Below, in pieces: positions 44,043 to 53,495 of a stretch of 64,000 nt of DNA (position 1 is its first letter; each line of letters begins with the position of its first letter). The notes under the pieces were generated by a model. It was not told where the DNA came from and did not search any database. It worked only from the letters and a program-made list of their open reading frames with translations. The stretch is from Amycolatopsis acidiphila (GTDB taxonomy: Bacteria > Actinomycetota > Actinomycetes > Mycobacteriales > Pseudonocardiaceae), in assembly GCF_021391495.1 (NCBI RefSeq), contig NZ_CP090063.1:7068001-7132000 (forward strand), in the 5' to 3' direction. Both the position numbers and the translations under genes were made by a program.

Positions 44043-45001
44043 CTATCAACGCCGAGCGCCTCTGTGCCGACTTGCTTCAGCTCTCGGGCTATTCAGACGT
44101 CGATCCGCAGGCCACCCTTGGCGGGCCAGATGGCAAGAAGGACGTCCTCGCCAGGCGTGACGGCAGACTTTATGTTGCCGCTGTCTATTTTCCTCCAACA
44201 AGCCCGTCATTCGCGCAAATCGAGGCCAAGTACGTCGCCGACCGACAGGGCGTCGACGGGAACGATGCCGACGGCTTCGTGTTCTTCATCAACCAGCACC
44301 TGTCACTCGGCCAACGGCGAGACCTCCTCCGCCAAGGCTCGGTCGACGACGAGATCTTCCACCTCGAACGGATTCGTTCAGTCCTCGACTCGCCGCGCGG
44401 CTACGGGCTGCGCTTGGACTATCTGGACCGCGAGATGAATGTCGAGGAGCAGGTCGCCTTCTTTAGCACACTGAGACATACGCGCGTCCAGGAGCTCATC
44501 GACAATGATGATCTTCTGCCCCAGATTGCCGCCGAGAAAGCTCCAATCGCCAACTTGGATTTCGCGCTTCTTCAATTGCTGCACCGTACGATGCTCGTAC
44601 ATGATCCGCGATTTAGGCAGATTGGGGGGCGACTTCGTACGATGCTCACCCAGGTACGAAACGGCATGGGGGACGTCATTTACACTCCGCCACACCCTAA
44701 TGACGTTCCTAATGTTCTCGCCGAACTCTTCACTTGGTGGCGCAATGCGTATGCACTTGGACTTTCTACGCAAGACACCGAGCAAGTCGTCCAGTCGCTG
44801 GCACGGCTCCACTACGGAATCGTTGCCACTCTCCCGTTTCTGGATGCCAATGACCGCCTGGCACGCCTCATTACCGACCAGGCGGCCCGAGAACTTATCC
44901 GGAGGGGCGTGTCATTTGACTTGATCACCGATGGTGATGCCTCCGTTTTACGCCATCCAGGGCAGCGCAAAACGGAGGCATGCACAAGCTTGAAGAACTA
45001 A
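44042..45001 (+). pseudogene. Fic-like protein, 5' end deleted and catalytic motif degenerate
   Basis: The N-terminal domain (QLSGYSDVDPQATLGGPDGK; YVAAVYFPPTSPSFAQIEAK; GFVFFINQHLS) is a type found fused to Fic or nuclease domains. The C-terminal domain has a Fic fold, but the HPFxDGNGR motif reads LPFLDANDR: the catalytic His and two Gly are gone. No ATG/GTG with a ribosome site precedes INAERLCADL, so the 5' end is cut at the breakpoint with the APH remnant. Base composition is clearly lower in GC than the neighbours. Confidence 0.65.
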
Positions 45002-45319
45002 TCTGGACTGCGCTCGAATAGACGTTGTAACACGCGACAATTGACTGGTGGAGTAGCAGTATTCGAACCATGCTTTATTTCCCCCGGCCCCGTCCGTTAG
45101 GTGCAGCTTCGCACTCGGCCCCGCCAGTGGGGAGACGAGTACGCGCAGGGCGCAGATGACCACAGTGACCCGCCAACGACCTCGCCGCCGAGAATGAAGT
45201 CACTCAAACAGCGGGCCGCTGCCACGTCGAGCCATCGAGCAGTGCTCACCGCTGCACCCTCTCCAGTACACTGTTGTGCCGGTCATGCCATGCAGCTGGA
45301 TGCTGGAAGCGGATAGGAC
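45002..45319. other. Gene-free stretch with a degenerate repeat
   Basis: No gene can be supported. It contains the left copy of a 35-base degenerate repeat (GGAGTAGCAGTATTCGAACC) whose second copy lies at about 45820. The GC content is low compared with the rest. Confidence 0.35.
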
Positions 45320-45854
45320 GTGATTGTGTTCGACTCGGAAGTCCTTGCAGCGCTAGGTCGCGTGGTCTTGATGCTGCGGGTCTTGAGACGGCATTGGCAG
45401 CGTTCGCTGGCGAACGACTTGCCCTGCACGCGATGGATATCATGGGAAAGCCGGGCGCCGCATTGAAAGCTGCGAAGCGTGCACTCCGTGACGTCGATAG
45501 TGAATACCAATCTGCCTACGAAACCGCCTTTTGTGAAGCTGAGTCTTTGCTGCAGCGTCGTCACGAGTTCATACACGCGATGTGGTCGGATAGGACTGAA
45601 GATAACTCGCCAGGGATTATGGTTATCCACATGAGGACATTCAGGCAGGTGGACGTCTCAGTTCAGATTTTGGATCGCTTCAGCGAAGATCTCCGACGTT
45701 GCAGCAGCAAAATTATTCGGCTACTAACAGCGCAGATAAATCATCGTCCAATATCCGACGTTATCCCCATGACATAGTCGCAAACCGCGCCCAACTGCAC
45801 ATAGAATGCGATGAATCCCAATTAACCGGCGAAGTAGCAGTATTCAAACCATGC
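45038..45854. repeat. Degenerate direct repeat, about 35 bp, flanking a broken gene
   Basis: The left copy (45038-45072) and right copy (45820-45854) share GTAGCAGTATTC and AACCATGC and about 27 of 35 bases, in the same orientation. They bracket the frameshifted small gene. They may be the ends of an old insertion or a duplicated control region. Confidence 0.45.
45320..45777 (+). pseudogene. Small helical protein, inactivated by a 1-base deletion
   Basis: GTG start after a GGATAGG site. The first frame reads VIVFDSEVLAALGRVV. At 45361-45370 a base is missing (GTGGTCTTGATG), and the next frame continues LDAAGLETALAAFAGERLAL, then FCEAESLLQRRHEFIHAMWS to TAG 45775-45777. The pattern FDSEVLAALGRVV-x-AxxLE recurs in small actinobacterial proteins of unknown function. 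The shift destroys the product unless compensated. Confidence 0.6.
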
Positions 45855-46043
45855 GGTATGCTCCCGATGTCATATATCGACAACGCGGTACCGCGGCCCC
45901 TTTTCGGGCCAAAACGACTGGCGTACGACCTGTGTCTTGGTCGGGGTATCCGTTCGGCCGGTCTTGCTGGCGCTAGTCAAGTTCTCACTTGAGCATGTAG
46001 GCCAAAAACTGTTTCCGCTGGCCGCCAGGCAGTTCTGTCGGGC

Positions 46044-47291
46044 TTAGAGCATCCGCCTCACAAAGTCTCGATGCGCCGCCGCTTGCTCGCGGACGTGACT
46101 GACCACTTGGTGAAGCTGCTCACCGCCGACGACCTTCGGCGCACTCAGCAGGGCGTCGAGGAAGACTCCAGCTGGTACGGCACCGGCTAAAATGCGCCTG
46201 AGGTGCGCCAGGCTGCCAGCCGGGCAGTAGCGAACGGGCGTGGAGGCCAGGTTCTCAAGGTCTGTCAATTTCTGGCTGAGGGTCTTCGCCGGCTCCGGCC
46301 CGACGATCAGCAACAGCTTTAGCGGCGGCAGCGTCGTCAGCTTGTGCTTGACGTTGTCGACATACTCCTGGAGGGCACGGGAATGTTTAGTTGGCAACGC
46401 ATATGGCCGGGCGGTGCTCTTGGCTTCGACCAGCAGGGTGTAAGGCGCTCCGCCTCCCTGGCTGGCGATGCAGATTAGGTCCACGCGCCGCTCACCGCGG
46501 CTGGTCGATACCACGATGAAGCCGAACGACTGCAGCAGGATGCTCAACTGCTGCTCGAACCGCTCCTCAACCTGCTTGTCGCCGTGGCGTCGGATGACTT
46601 CTTCCGACCGCCTGGCCAGGTCACCGAGTTCCAACGAACCGATCAGGTGGCCCCACAGTTGATCCCGGCGCTTGAGGTCGTTCTCGTCCCGTTGGTCTAC
46701 AGCCTGCCGGGCTCGTTTGGCCAAGGCTGCAATGAAAATGTGCGCCATAGCTAGGTGCTCACGGTGCGGGCTGTGTAATGCTACTTGCGACAGGTGCTCC
46801 ATAGCCCAGTGAACGAACAGGTCATAACCAGTGCCGGTCAATCCGAGAACGACCGACCCTGTATTCTCCATGATGAACGTACTGTGGTAGCCCACGAAGA
46901 ACTCTGAGATGAACCGGCGTTCGATGGCTGCATCGATGCCGAAGTCGGCTGACAGTAGGTCATTTCGGAGGCAACCAAAGAACGGGCTCCAGCCACGGTA
47001 CTCACGCGTGGCGTACGCGGATTCAGCGAGCGGCAAGGCATAAGCAAAGTGGCTAGCGATTCGTAGGCTGGCTTGGCGCCATCGGATGTCGGTTGGATCT
47101 GCCGCTCGGTCATCGAACGAGGTGTCACGTTCAAGAATTCGCTTCCAGCCACCCATCAGGTCCTCAAGGTTTGCGGCGACCTGCGGCGCCTTCAAGCCCT
47201 CGTATCCCGCCTCTGCTGGACGGGGAAGATGGAGTACATCTTCAAGCTTGGCGACTTCGGGCGCCTGCAACGCACGGCCAATGTCTGGCAT
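46044..47291 (-). CDS. Protein with C-terminal PDDEXK nuclease domain, 415 aa
   Basis: The N-terminal two thirds are helical and unrecognised. Residues about 245-310 form a restriction-like core: ERFEQQLSILLQSFGFIVV (Glu), RRVDLICIAS (Asp), YTLLVEAKST (Glu-x-Lys), followed by a helical YVDNVKHKL. A DNA-cutting defence or mobile-element protein is likely. No partner gene is adjacent: upstream lies a 520-base gap, downstream the broken small gene. Confidence 0.65.
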   Translation of the reverse strand: MPDIGRALQAPEVAKLEDVLHLPRPAEAGYEGLKAPQVAANLEDLMGGWKRILERDTSFDDRAADPTDIRWRQASLRIASHFAYALPLAESAYATREYRGWSPFFGCLRNDLLSADFGIDAAIERRFISEFFVGYHSTFIMENTGSVVLGLTGTGYDLFVHWAMEHLSQVALHSPHREHLAMAHIFIAALAKRARQAVDQRDENDLKRRDQLWGHLIGSLELGDLARRSEEVIRRHGDKQVEERFEQQLSILLQSFGFIVVSTSRGERRVDLICIASQGGGAPYTLLVEAKSTARPYALPTKHSRALQEYVDNVKHKLTTLPPLKLLLIVGPEPAKTLSQKLTDLENLASTPVRYCPAGSLAHLRRILAGAVPAGVFLDALLSAPKVVGGEQLHQVVSHVREQAAAHRDFVRRML

Positions 47292-47629
47292 CCCTTCACT
47301 CTACAGTGTCGTACCCCAGGCCGACTTGGACTGACACGGCGATGTTGCGTGATCAAGCTGGTGGAACTCTGCCCTGCCAAGCGAGGGACAGTATGTGGCT
47401 CTCGCGTTCCCGATCGCGGTTAGCAAGTACGCCGGTCGTCGAGGGACGTGTTTCGGTCGGCCCCTGCCTGACCCCGGACCCTGCGACAGACGCGAGCGAC
47501 CGGAAGACCTGGTGCTCGATCGAGCACCTGATGATCATTTACATGCGGCGTTCTCTCTTATATTTGCAGAAACTAGCACAAATGTACGTTCCGCTTGGAC
47601 TTGATCATTTCGTTTTGAGGCGACCTGCG

Positions 47630-47813
47630 GTTTCCGCGCTACTTGAACACGGCACGGTCGTGCTCCTTCCGGGCTTGATGATCACTAGACCTCCACTTCC
47701 CGCTCTGGCGAGATATTGTTGACGGTGGCTGAACTGGGCTTTTCCGGAGCACTTGAGCAGATGCCCATTGAGTGTTCATTTGTCGCGGAAAGTGTTCAAG
47801 TGGACGCGGAAAC
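47630..47813. repeat. Imperfect 21-22 bp inverted repeat in a gene-free gap
   Basis: GTTTCCGCG-CTACTTGAACAC at 47630-47650 is the near-complement of GTGTTCAAGTGGACGCGGAAAC at 47792-47813 (one gap, one mismatch). The enclosed DNA contains further GTTC/GAAC and CGCGGAAA words. It could be the ends of a small non-autonomous element. The gap 47292-47812 has no gene otherwise. Confidence 0.45.
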
Positions 47814-48769
47814 TACAACAAATCCTGTTTGGATGGCCGACTGGCCGCAAGGTAGTCGTCTCCGTTCCAACGGTACGAGCTGATTTGGATGAGCTTGCCG
47901 GTTTCCGGGGCCTCGATCATCTTGCCTTCGCCGATTTACAACCCCACGTGGTGGACATTGCTGGGTGTCCCGTAGAAGACTAGGTCGCCCGGTAGCAACG
48001 GTTGCCCGTCAGGCACCAGTGGGCCAGCGTCGTATTGCGTCTGCGCGGTGCGTGGGAGAGTTATTCCCGCCGCGTTGTAAGCTGCCGTGGTCAGGCCCGA
48101 GCAGTCAAAGCCCTTGTCACCTTGGGCAGGCCCGTTACCTCCCCACTCGTACGGCAGCCCGATTTGGCCACAGGCATAGTTAATCGCCATCGTCGCTGCG
48201 GCTGTCGGCGCCTGGATGTTCTTGCAGTCACCGGTACCCACTACCGCTTGTCCGTACTTGGCTGCCTGCGCGAGCACTTCGTTGACGTACCAGTCGGCGT
48301 GGTTGTACGCGAAGATGGCCTTCCGGATGTCTTGGGGCGCACCGGAATCACAGAGGTAGTAGGCAGCGGCATAGATCGCGTCGTGCGGGTTGTATCGGGA
48401 TGGCGGAGTGGCGCCACCGGGTGGTAGCGGGTGGCGCGCGACCACACTGTCGAATGTGGACTGTAGGAACTGCATCGGGCCTCCCGCCCCGGCTGAGTTC
48501 TCTCCGCTGGAGACGCCGGGCAGCGTCGAGCGACCGTGGTCGGTCTCGACCTTCCCGATGGCAGCGAGGATGGACCAGTCCAGGCCGGGGCACACCGTCG
48601 CTGCCTGCTGGTAGAGAGTCAGGTAGTTGGCCGGGATGTCGGCGACCGCGTCCTGGCTGGGCTGCGTGCTGCTGCTGCCGAACAGCGCATTGGCGATCGC
48701 TTCGCCGACTCCGCCGATCAGAATCGGGATCATGACGATGAACGCGATCACAGCGATGGCAATCTTCAT
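47813..48769 (-). pseudogene. Conjugative cell-wall hydrolase (lytic transglycosylase + NlpC/P60), in-frame stop
   Basis: An N-terminal membrane helix (IAVIAFIVMIPILIGGVGEA) is followed by a lysozyme-like transglycosylase domain (WSILAAIGKVETDHGRST; GPMQFLQSTFDSV) and an NlpC/P60 domain with Cys in FDCSGLTTAAYN and His in VHHVGL. The codon after VHHVGL is TAA (47936-47938) where relatives have Tyr (GLYIG). The frame then continues IGEGKMIEAPETGKLIQISS to TAG 47813-47815. A single C/T-to-A change has thus made a premature stop, removing ~40 residues of the fold. Such hydrolases open the wall for conjugation. The start overlaps the preceding stop (ATGA). Confidence 0.82.
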
Positions 48770-49305
48770 GGTCGACCTCCAGACCGGAAGCGGCTGGTCG
48801 GAGGCAACGGCGGCAGCGGGTTAGGCGCCGCCAGTTCCGTCCGTGCTGCCGGCTGTGCCTGGGCAGGCGGGGTGGATTGTTTCGGCGGGGGAGCTTTGAC
48901 GTGCGGCCAGCAGCGAGCGAGTTCGGCGAGCCGCAACCGGCCGGTTCGTTGTGGCGACGTGCCGGCAACCGGCAGCCATCGGGCTGCGGCAGGGCCGTTC
49001 TCGTCGCTGTCGCCGAGGAGGTCTGCCGCGCTGGTCGCTACCGGTACTAGCGCAGGTCGGTCCAGTTGCGACACCGTGTCCGCGAGTGCTCGTCGTGCAG
49101 TGGTCTCCCGCCGGTTGCTGGTCAGCCACACCAGCACCGGTGTGGTGATTCCTGTTGCGGCGGCGAGTTTCTGGTAGCCGTAGAGCTTGCTGGCGAGCTT
49201 GGTCAGGTCTTCGGTGCCGAAGTCGAATTCGAAAAAGAACTCGACTTCGTTCCCGTCTTCGCGCCATCGCCCGTAGGCGTCGGGGCGGACCATGTCGCCA
49301 AAAAG
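48766..49305 (-). pseudogene. Replication-relaxation family protein, C-terminal part only
   Basis: From RLFGDMVRPDAYGRWREDGN through EVEFFFEFDFGTEDLTKLAS, KLYGYQKLAAATGITTPVLV and WLTSNRRETTAR, the sequence matches the C-terminal half of actinobacterial plasmid/ICE replication-relaxation proteins. The N-terminal HTH half is missing; upstream codons read as noise because they overlap the VirB4 remnant in another frame. The stop overlaps the hydrolase start. It is one side of a deletion junction near 49291-49305. Confidence 0.75.
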
Positions 49306-50503
49306 CCGCGTCGCCACTGTCAGCGAGGACCTCGGCGAGGTCGGCCAGCAGCGGCGCCGGCCGGGTCCAGGTCCGCGCATCCGCGGTGATGCCGACGCGC
49401 TGATACGTCGCGGTGATCGCGCGGTCCAGCGCGGCGCGTTCGGTCGGCGCGAGCTCACCGCCCAGCAGCACCGACAGGACGGTGTGCAGGAACAGGCTGC
49501 GGCGGATCAGGGCATCGCGCGGTGCGGTGCGCCGGCCGTCCGGGCGGGTGTGGATCGGCAGGTCCATCGGGTTGAGGCGGACCTGCTCGGCGCCGAGGTG
49601 AACGTAGGTACCGCCGACGGCGGCGGCCAGCCGGGCGTACTCGTCCTCGGGGTCGATGACGTGGATCTCGATCCCGCGGTAAAGCGACCGGAGCAACTCC
49701 AGCTTGACCAGATAGCTCTTGCCCGCACCGGAGCGTCCGAGGATCACGCTGTTGTGGTTGTCCAGCGCGAACCGATCGTGATGCACGAGGCCCTGGCTGC
49801 CGACGTTGAAGCCGTAGAGCACGCCGCTGGGCGCGCCGACCGAGGTCGAGTCCGGCGGTGGCAGGTCCGGCGACGTGAACGGATATGCCGCGGACAGCGC
49901 GGACGTGTCGAAGGTCCTGCGCATGCCGACGAGGTCCAGGCCCATGGGCAGGCTGGTGATCCAGCCCTGCAAGGACCGGTAGGTGGTCGGCTTGCAGTCC
50001 AGCAACAGCGACGCGGCCAGCGACCGGATCGCGGCAACCTCGTCGCCGAGGGCTTCCTCGGTCGACGCGTGCACGGTCAGGTAGAGCCCGAGCCGGTAGA
50101 GCTTGCCTTCGCCTCGGGCCACCCGCGCGGACAGGTCGTAGGCGTCCTCGGTCGCGGCTTCGACCTGGGGGTCGATCAACCGGCCCTTGTCGCTGGTGTG
50201 CCGGCGACCGGACTCTAGTTTCGACAGCTGCTTGCGCAGCCGGTTGGCCGCGGTGACGGGGTCGATCGGCTCGATGTGCAGCGACACATCGACCCGGCCT
50301 GGATAGGTCAGCAGCGGCTGGAGCCAACCGGGGTGCACCTCGCGCGGATACCCGGTGATCACGAACGAGGAGACCCACTCGCCGCCGACTTCCAACGCGC
50401 GCGGACGCACGGAGATGGCGTCCGGCGTGAACGCACCGGCTCGCCCCAACGGCGACCGGACCGCCGGCTTGTTACGGGCGCGGCGCTTGGTCTTGGTCGT
50501 CAT
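49300..50503 (-). pseudogene. VirB4-like conjugation ATPase, C-terminal third deleted
   Basis: About 400 residues from ATG 50503. The central P-loop VILGRSGAGKSYLVKLELLR and the following HVIDPEDEYARLAAAVGGTY are typical of VirB4/TraE/TrbE ATPases of actinobacterial ICEs. The N-terminal half (PREVHPGWLQPLLTYPGRVD) is the usual VirB4 N domain. After LADLAEVLADSGDAAF the family pattern stops abruptly and a replication-relaxation sequence begins in a shifted frame. The Walker B and motif Q/R region are lost, so it cannot power a secretion channel. Its ATG overlaps the preceding gene's stop. Confidence 0.85.
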
Positions 50504-51999
50504 GAGCGGCGCCTCCTGTCGTAGTCGTCGGGGTCCTCCGCGGCGTCGTCGAAGCTGTCCTCCCAGGCGTCCCCGCCGTCAGGGGTCTGGTCGGTGGTGA
50601 ACACGGAGCGGCCGAACGCGCCCGCGTCCCAGCCCTCCTCCGGGGCGGTCGTGATGACCTCCTCGGCACCGGCCAGCCCGGAGCTCGGCGGAATCAGCGA
50701 GTCGGGGTTGCAGGCCGCAGCAAGGACCGCAGTGGCCTGCCCGGCGTCCAGCGGCGTGACCGTGATGCCCGACGGCGAGAGCAGCTCGACCGCCTCGCCG
50801 AGCCGGCGCACCAGCCGCGCCTCGGCGGCCCGCCGGGTGGCGTCGTCGACCAGTCCGGACTGCTTGGCTGCCTTGCGTCGCGCGGTCAACGCCGCCAGCG
50901 GCGACGACCCGCCCAGCCCATCGGTCGGGCCCAGAGAGTGCAGCGGCTCGCGCAGCACCAGCAGCACCTGGCGGCGCAACAGGGTGGTGGCGCGGCCGAG
51001 TTGGTCGAGGTAGTCGGCGTGCTCGCGCGCCGCCTGTTCCAGCGCCGAGTGCGGCAGCCCACCGGCCTGCGCGCGCAGTTCGGCGATCTGGGCGGACAGG
51101 TCCAGCCGTTCGGCCCGGACCAGCACCTGCACCGGTGCGGTGAGGCTGTGCAGGTACCGGCCGAACGAGGCGACGAGCGACTCCTGCTCGGCCGGCGTGC
51201 GCAGCCCGAAGTTGATCGTCGAGCAGACCGCGACCACGGCGACCCCGTCCTTGCCGAGGTCGATGACACCGGTGTCGGTGACCGCTTCGGCCGGCAACCG
51301 CAGCGCCGCCGGGGACACTGCCGACGCCGCGGTGCCCGCCCGGTCCTTGGTCTTGCTGCTGCCGTCCGCAGTGGTCGTGCTGGCGTGGGTGGTCAGCCAC
51401 TCCGGGGCGGGGCGGATGCCCTCCGGCGCGGCCACCCGGTGCTGCGGGCTCATCCGCTGGCGCAGTGCGGCGAGTACGAGACGGTCGAGGGTGATGCCGT
51501 CGCGCTGGCCCAGTGCCAGGAACGCGGCGGTCACCCCGACGGGAATGGCCAGGATGAGGAACACAGCCAGCGTGGACGGTGTACAGCCAATCTGGCCGGG
51601 GAAACAACTGGTCGGCGGCTGTGTGCCGGTGGGAATCGGCAACGGCACAGTGGGCTGCGGCGTGGTGGTCGCCGCCGGCAGGTGACAGACCGGCAGCGGG
51701 GAGTCCGGCGTGCAGGAATCAGCCGTCGGCAGCGGCAGCGGCGGGGCCGATGTGGACGGCGGCTGCGGCGATGCCGCGGGTGAGGCCCAGGCGCTGACCG
51801 CGAAGACGCCAACCAGGAGCACGATGATGCTCAGCGCCAGCATCCAGCCCGCACGCCGACGCCGACGACCAGCCGGCGGCCGGTCACTGCTGGCATCGCC
51901 GACCGCGGACACCATCGCGCGGTCGGCATCGGCAGCAGTCGTGACCGGGCCGCCGGACTGGCGGTGCGGACGCACCGTGGGCGGGGTGCTGACGGCCAT
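50500..51999 (-). CDS. PrgI-family conjugation protein with an unusual secreted-type N terminus, 499 aa
   Basis: Residues about 145-215 match the PrgI/SCO6880 family (AVFLILAIPVGVTAAFLALG; GITLDRLVLAALRQRMSP; PEGIRPAPEWL), and the C-terminal ~280 residues are the usual soluble domain of these proteins, acting with the VirB4-like ATPase. The first ~140 residues are different: a helix (WMLALSIIVLLVGVFAVSAW), a Pro/Thr-rich stretch and the cysteine words SCTPDSPLPVC and SCFPGQIGCTP, resembling the N terminus of TrbL-like channel proteins. I infer a fusion of two ancestral genes. It is coupled to the VirB4 remnant by overlap. Confidence 0.7.
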   Translation of the reverse strand: MAVSTPPTVRPHRQSGGPVTTAADADRAMVSAVGDASSDRPPAGRRRRRAGWMLALSIIVLLVGVFAVSAWASPAASPQPPSTSAPPLPLPTADSCTPDSPLPVCHLPAATTTPQPTVPLPIPTGTQPPTSCFPGQIGCTPSTLAVFLILAIPVGVTAAFLALGQRDGITLDRLVLAALRQRMSPQHRVAAPEGIRPAPEWLTTHASTTTADGSSKTKDRAGTAASAVSPAALRLPAEAVTDTGVIDLGKDGVAVVAVCSTINFGLRTPAEQESLVASFGRYLHSLTAPVQVLVRAERLDLSAQIAELRAQAGGLPHSALEQAAREHADYLDQLGRATTLLRRQVLLVLREPLHSLGPTDGLGGSSPLAALTARRKAAKQSGLVDDATRRAAEARLVRRLGEAVELLSPSGITVTPLDAGQATAVLAAACNPDSLIPPSSGLAGAEEVITTAPEEGWDAGAFGRSVFTTDQTPDGGDAWEDSFDDAAEDPDDYDRRRRS

Positions 52000-52002
52000 C
52001 GG

Positions 52003-52527
52003 TCAGGCCCCCACGATGCCCTGCAGGACGGTCACAACCAGCGGCGCCAACGCCGCCAAGCCGTAGCCGATCCCCGCAGCCTTGAACGCGGTCTTAGCCT
52101 TCTCGATCTCGCCGGGGTCGCCGCCGCCCATCACGTACCGGACGCCGCCGATGGACAGGAACACGGTCGCGAGTCCCGCGAGCACGCCCATGATCCAGTT
52201 GCGGACGTTGTTCAACACGTCCGTCACCGAGCCGGCCAACGCGAGGACCGTCGTCGTGTCCGCTTGCGCGGTCGACGCCGAGAGCAGCAGGACCAGTGAC
52301 GCCGCCTCGGCGACCACGACCAGCCGGCGCACCCGGCGACGGCGCGCGGGACCGGTAGACCTCGGAGCGGTGGCGGGCCGGTTGTCGCGCGGCCCGGTCG
52401 AACAGGAACGCGCTCGACGGCGAGTCCGTGGCGCCGAGACCGGCGCTATCGCGGGCCCACGACGCGGGCGGGTGTGAGGGCTGCGCTCGCCAGGTCGCGG
52501 GCGAGCGGGCGAATGAATCAGGCGCAT
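52003..52527 (-). CDS. VirB2/TrbC-like pilin membrane protein, 174 aa
   Basis: A basic N terminus (~70 residues) is followed by a signal-like helix RRLVVVAEAASLVLLLSAST and cleavage-like AQA. Then come two hydrophobic helices (NWIMGVLAGLATVFLSIGGV; GYGLAALAPLVVTVLQGIVG) separated by the short polar loop RYVMGGGDPGEIEKAKTAFK. This is the organisation and loop sequence of VirB2/TrbC-type pilins in actinobacterial ICEs. The long basic leader may mean the true start is internal. It ends three bases before the PrgI-like gene starts. Confidence 0.8.
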   Translation of the reverse strand: MRLIHSPARPRPGERSPHTRPRRGPAIAPVSAPRTRRRARSCSTGPRDNRPATAPRSTGPARRRRVRRLVVVAEAASLVLLLSASTAQADTTTVLALAGSVTDVLNNVRNWIMGVLAGLATVFLSIGGVRYVMGGGDPGEIEKAKTAFKAAGIGYGLAALAPLVVTVLQGIVGA

Positions 52528-53495
52528 TGGGGCACCTCCGAAGGGCGGGTTGCGAGCGGGGAGATCCCGCAGCCCTGAACTCCGGATTTCGGCTCCGTTT
52601 TGGACACACGAGCCCGAACTTTTTTCGCCGCGTCGACTTCAGCGACCGATACGGACAGTGACGAACGAGGCAGGCGTCGAGCCGGCGCGGCCAGGCGCGA
52701 CAACGCGATGGCGTTGGCCACCTGGTCGGTCAGCGCGTCACTCGGATCGGTCTCGGCGACGCCGTCGCGCAGGTACTCGGCGAGCCGAAACTCGGCGCGT
52801 TTGCGCGTCTTGTAGACCGCCCACTCGCCCGCCCCGTGGTGGGCAGCCCAGTCCGCGACGGGCACGCCCTCCAGCCGGGTCGCGCCGATCAGCGCGGCCT
52901 CGGTCTGGGTCAGGACTCCGTCCGCGACCGCACGGGCCAGGACCAGATCGGGGTGTCCCCACGGGGTGTGCGGAGGTGTCGACCGGAAGCCGGGCGCGAC
53001 CGGAGTCGGACCATCCAGCGCGTCGGCGAGTGCGTCGTACCCGGACCGATACGCGGCCCACCGCAGCCGCAGCATCACCCGCGGCCGACGCAGATCGATC
53101 GTCGACAACGCGCTGAGGAATCCGGAGAGAACCTCGGCGTGCACGTCGGCCGGATCTCCGGCGAACCGATCGGACAACCTGGCCGCGACGGAGGTCAGCG
53201 CCGGCAGCGCCATCCCGACCGCGGCGACGGTCCACGTCGCCCCTTCGGTGCGGGCCCGCAGCACCAGATGCGCCCACACCGCGTCGCGCGTCTGCTGCGG
53301 GCAGCGGCGCGCCAGCAGGCGGTCGCGGACCTCGTCCAGTGGGATCAACCGGTCGGGCAGACCGGGAAACAACCGGCCGTTCAGCGACACCGGGTCAGGC
53401 CCGGTCACCAGCCATGTGAACGTGTCACGCGCGATATCCAGAGAATTCGAAACAGCGTCGTCGCAGTAGCGACGAGACAGAGATTGTGCAGTCAT
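52518..53495 (-). CDS. Plasmid-type regulator with sigma-region-4-like HTH
   Basis: Start set at ATG 53495 (MTAQSLSRRYCDDAVSNSLD); the frame is open to 53585. The body is helical and Arg-rich. Residues about 205-260 (VLTQTEAALIGATRLEGVPV, ADWAAHHGAGEWAVYKTRKR, AEFRLAEYLR) look like a sigma-70 region 4 HTH. The tail SKTEPKSGVQGC is encoded by one arm of an inverted repeat and is followed by about 15 residues of little character. As first gene of the leftward transfer operon it is a likely regulator, facing the TAG-rich control region. Confidence 0.6.
   Translation of the reverse strand: MTAQSLSRRYCDDAVSNSLDIARDTFTWLVTGPDPVSLNGRLFPGLPDRLIPLDEVRDRLLARRCPQQTRDAVWAHLVLRARTEGATWTVAAVGMALPALTSVAARLSDRFAGDPADVHAEVLSGFLSALSTIDLRRPRVMLRLRWAAYRSGYDALADALDGPTPVAPGFRSTPPHTPWGHPDLVLARAVADGVLTQTEAALIGATRLEGVPVADWAAHHGAGEWAVYKTRKRAEFRLAEYLRDGVAETDPSDALTDQVANAIALSRLAAPARRLPRSSLSVSVAEVDAAKKVRARVSKTEPKSGVQGCGISPLATRPSEVPQCA

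Noticed and set aside
47395..47722. Gene in the gap before the hydrolase
   Set aside because: Several short frames exist, but none has coding character, a ribosome site or a recognisable motif.
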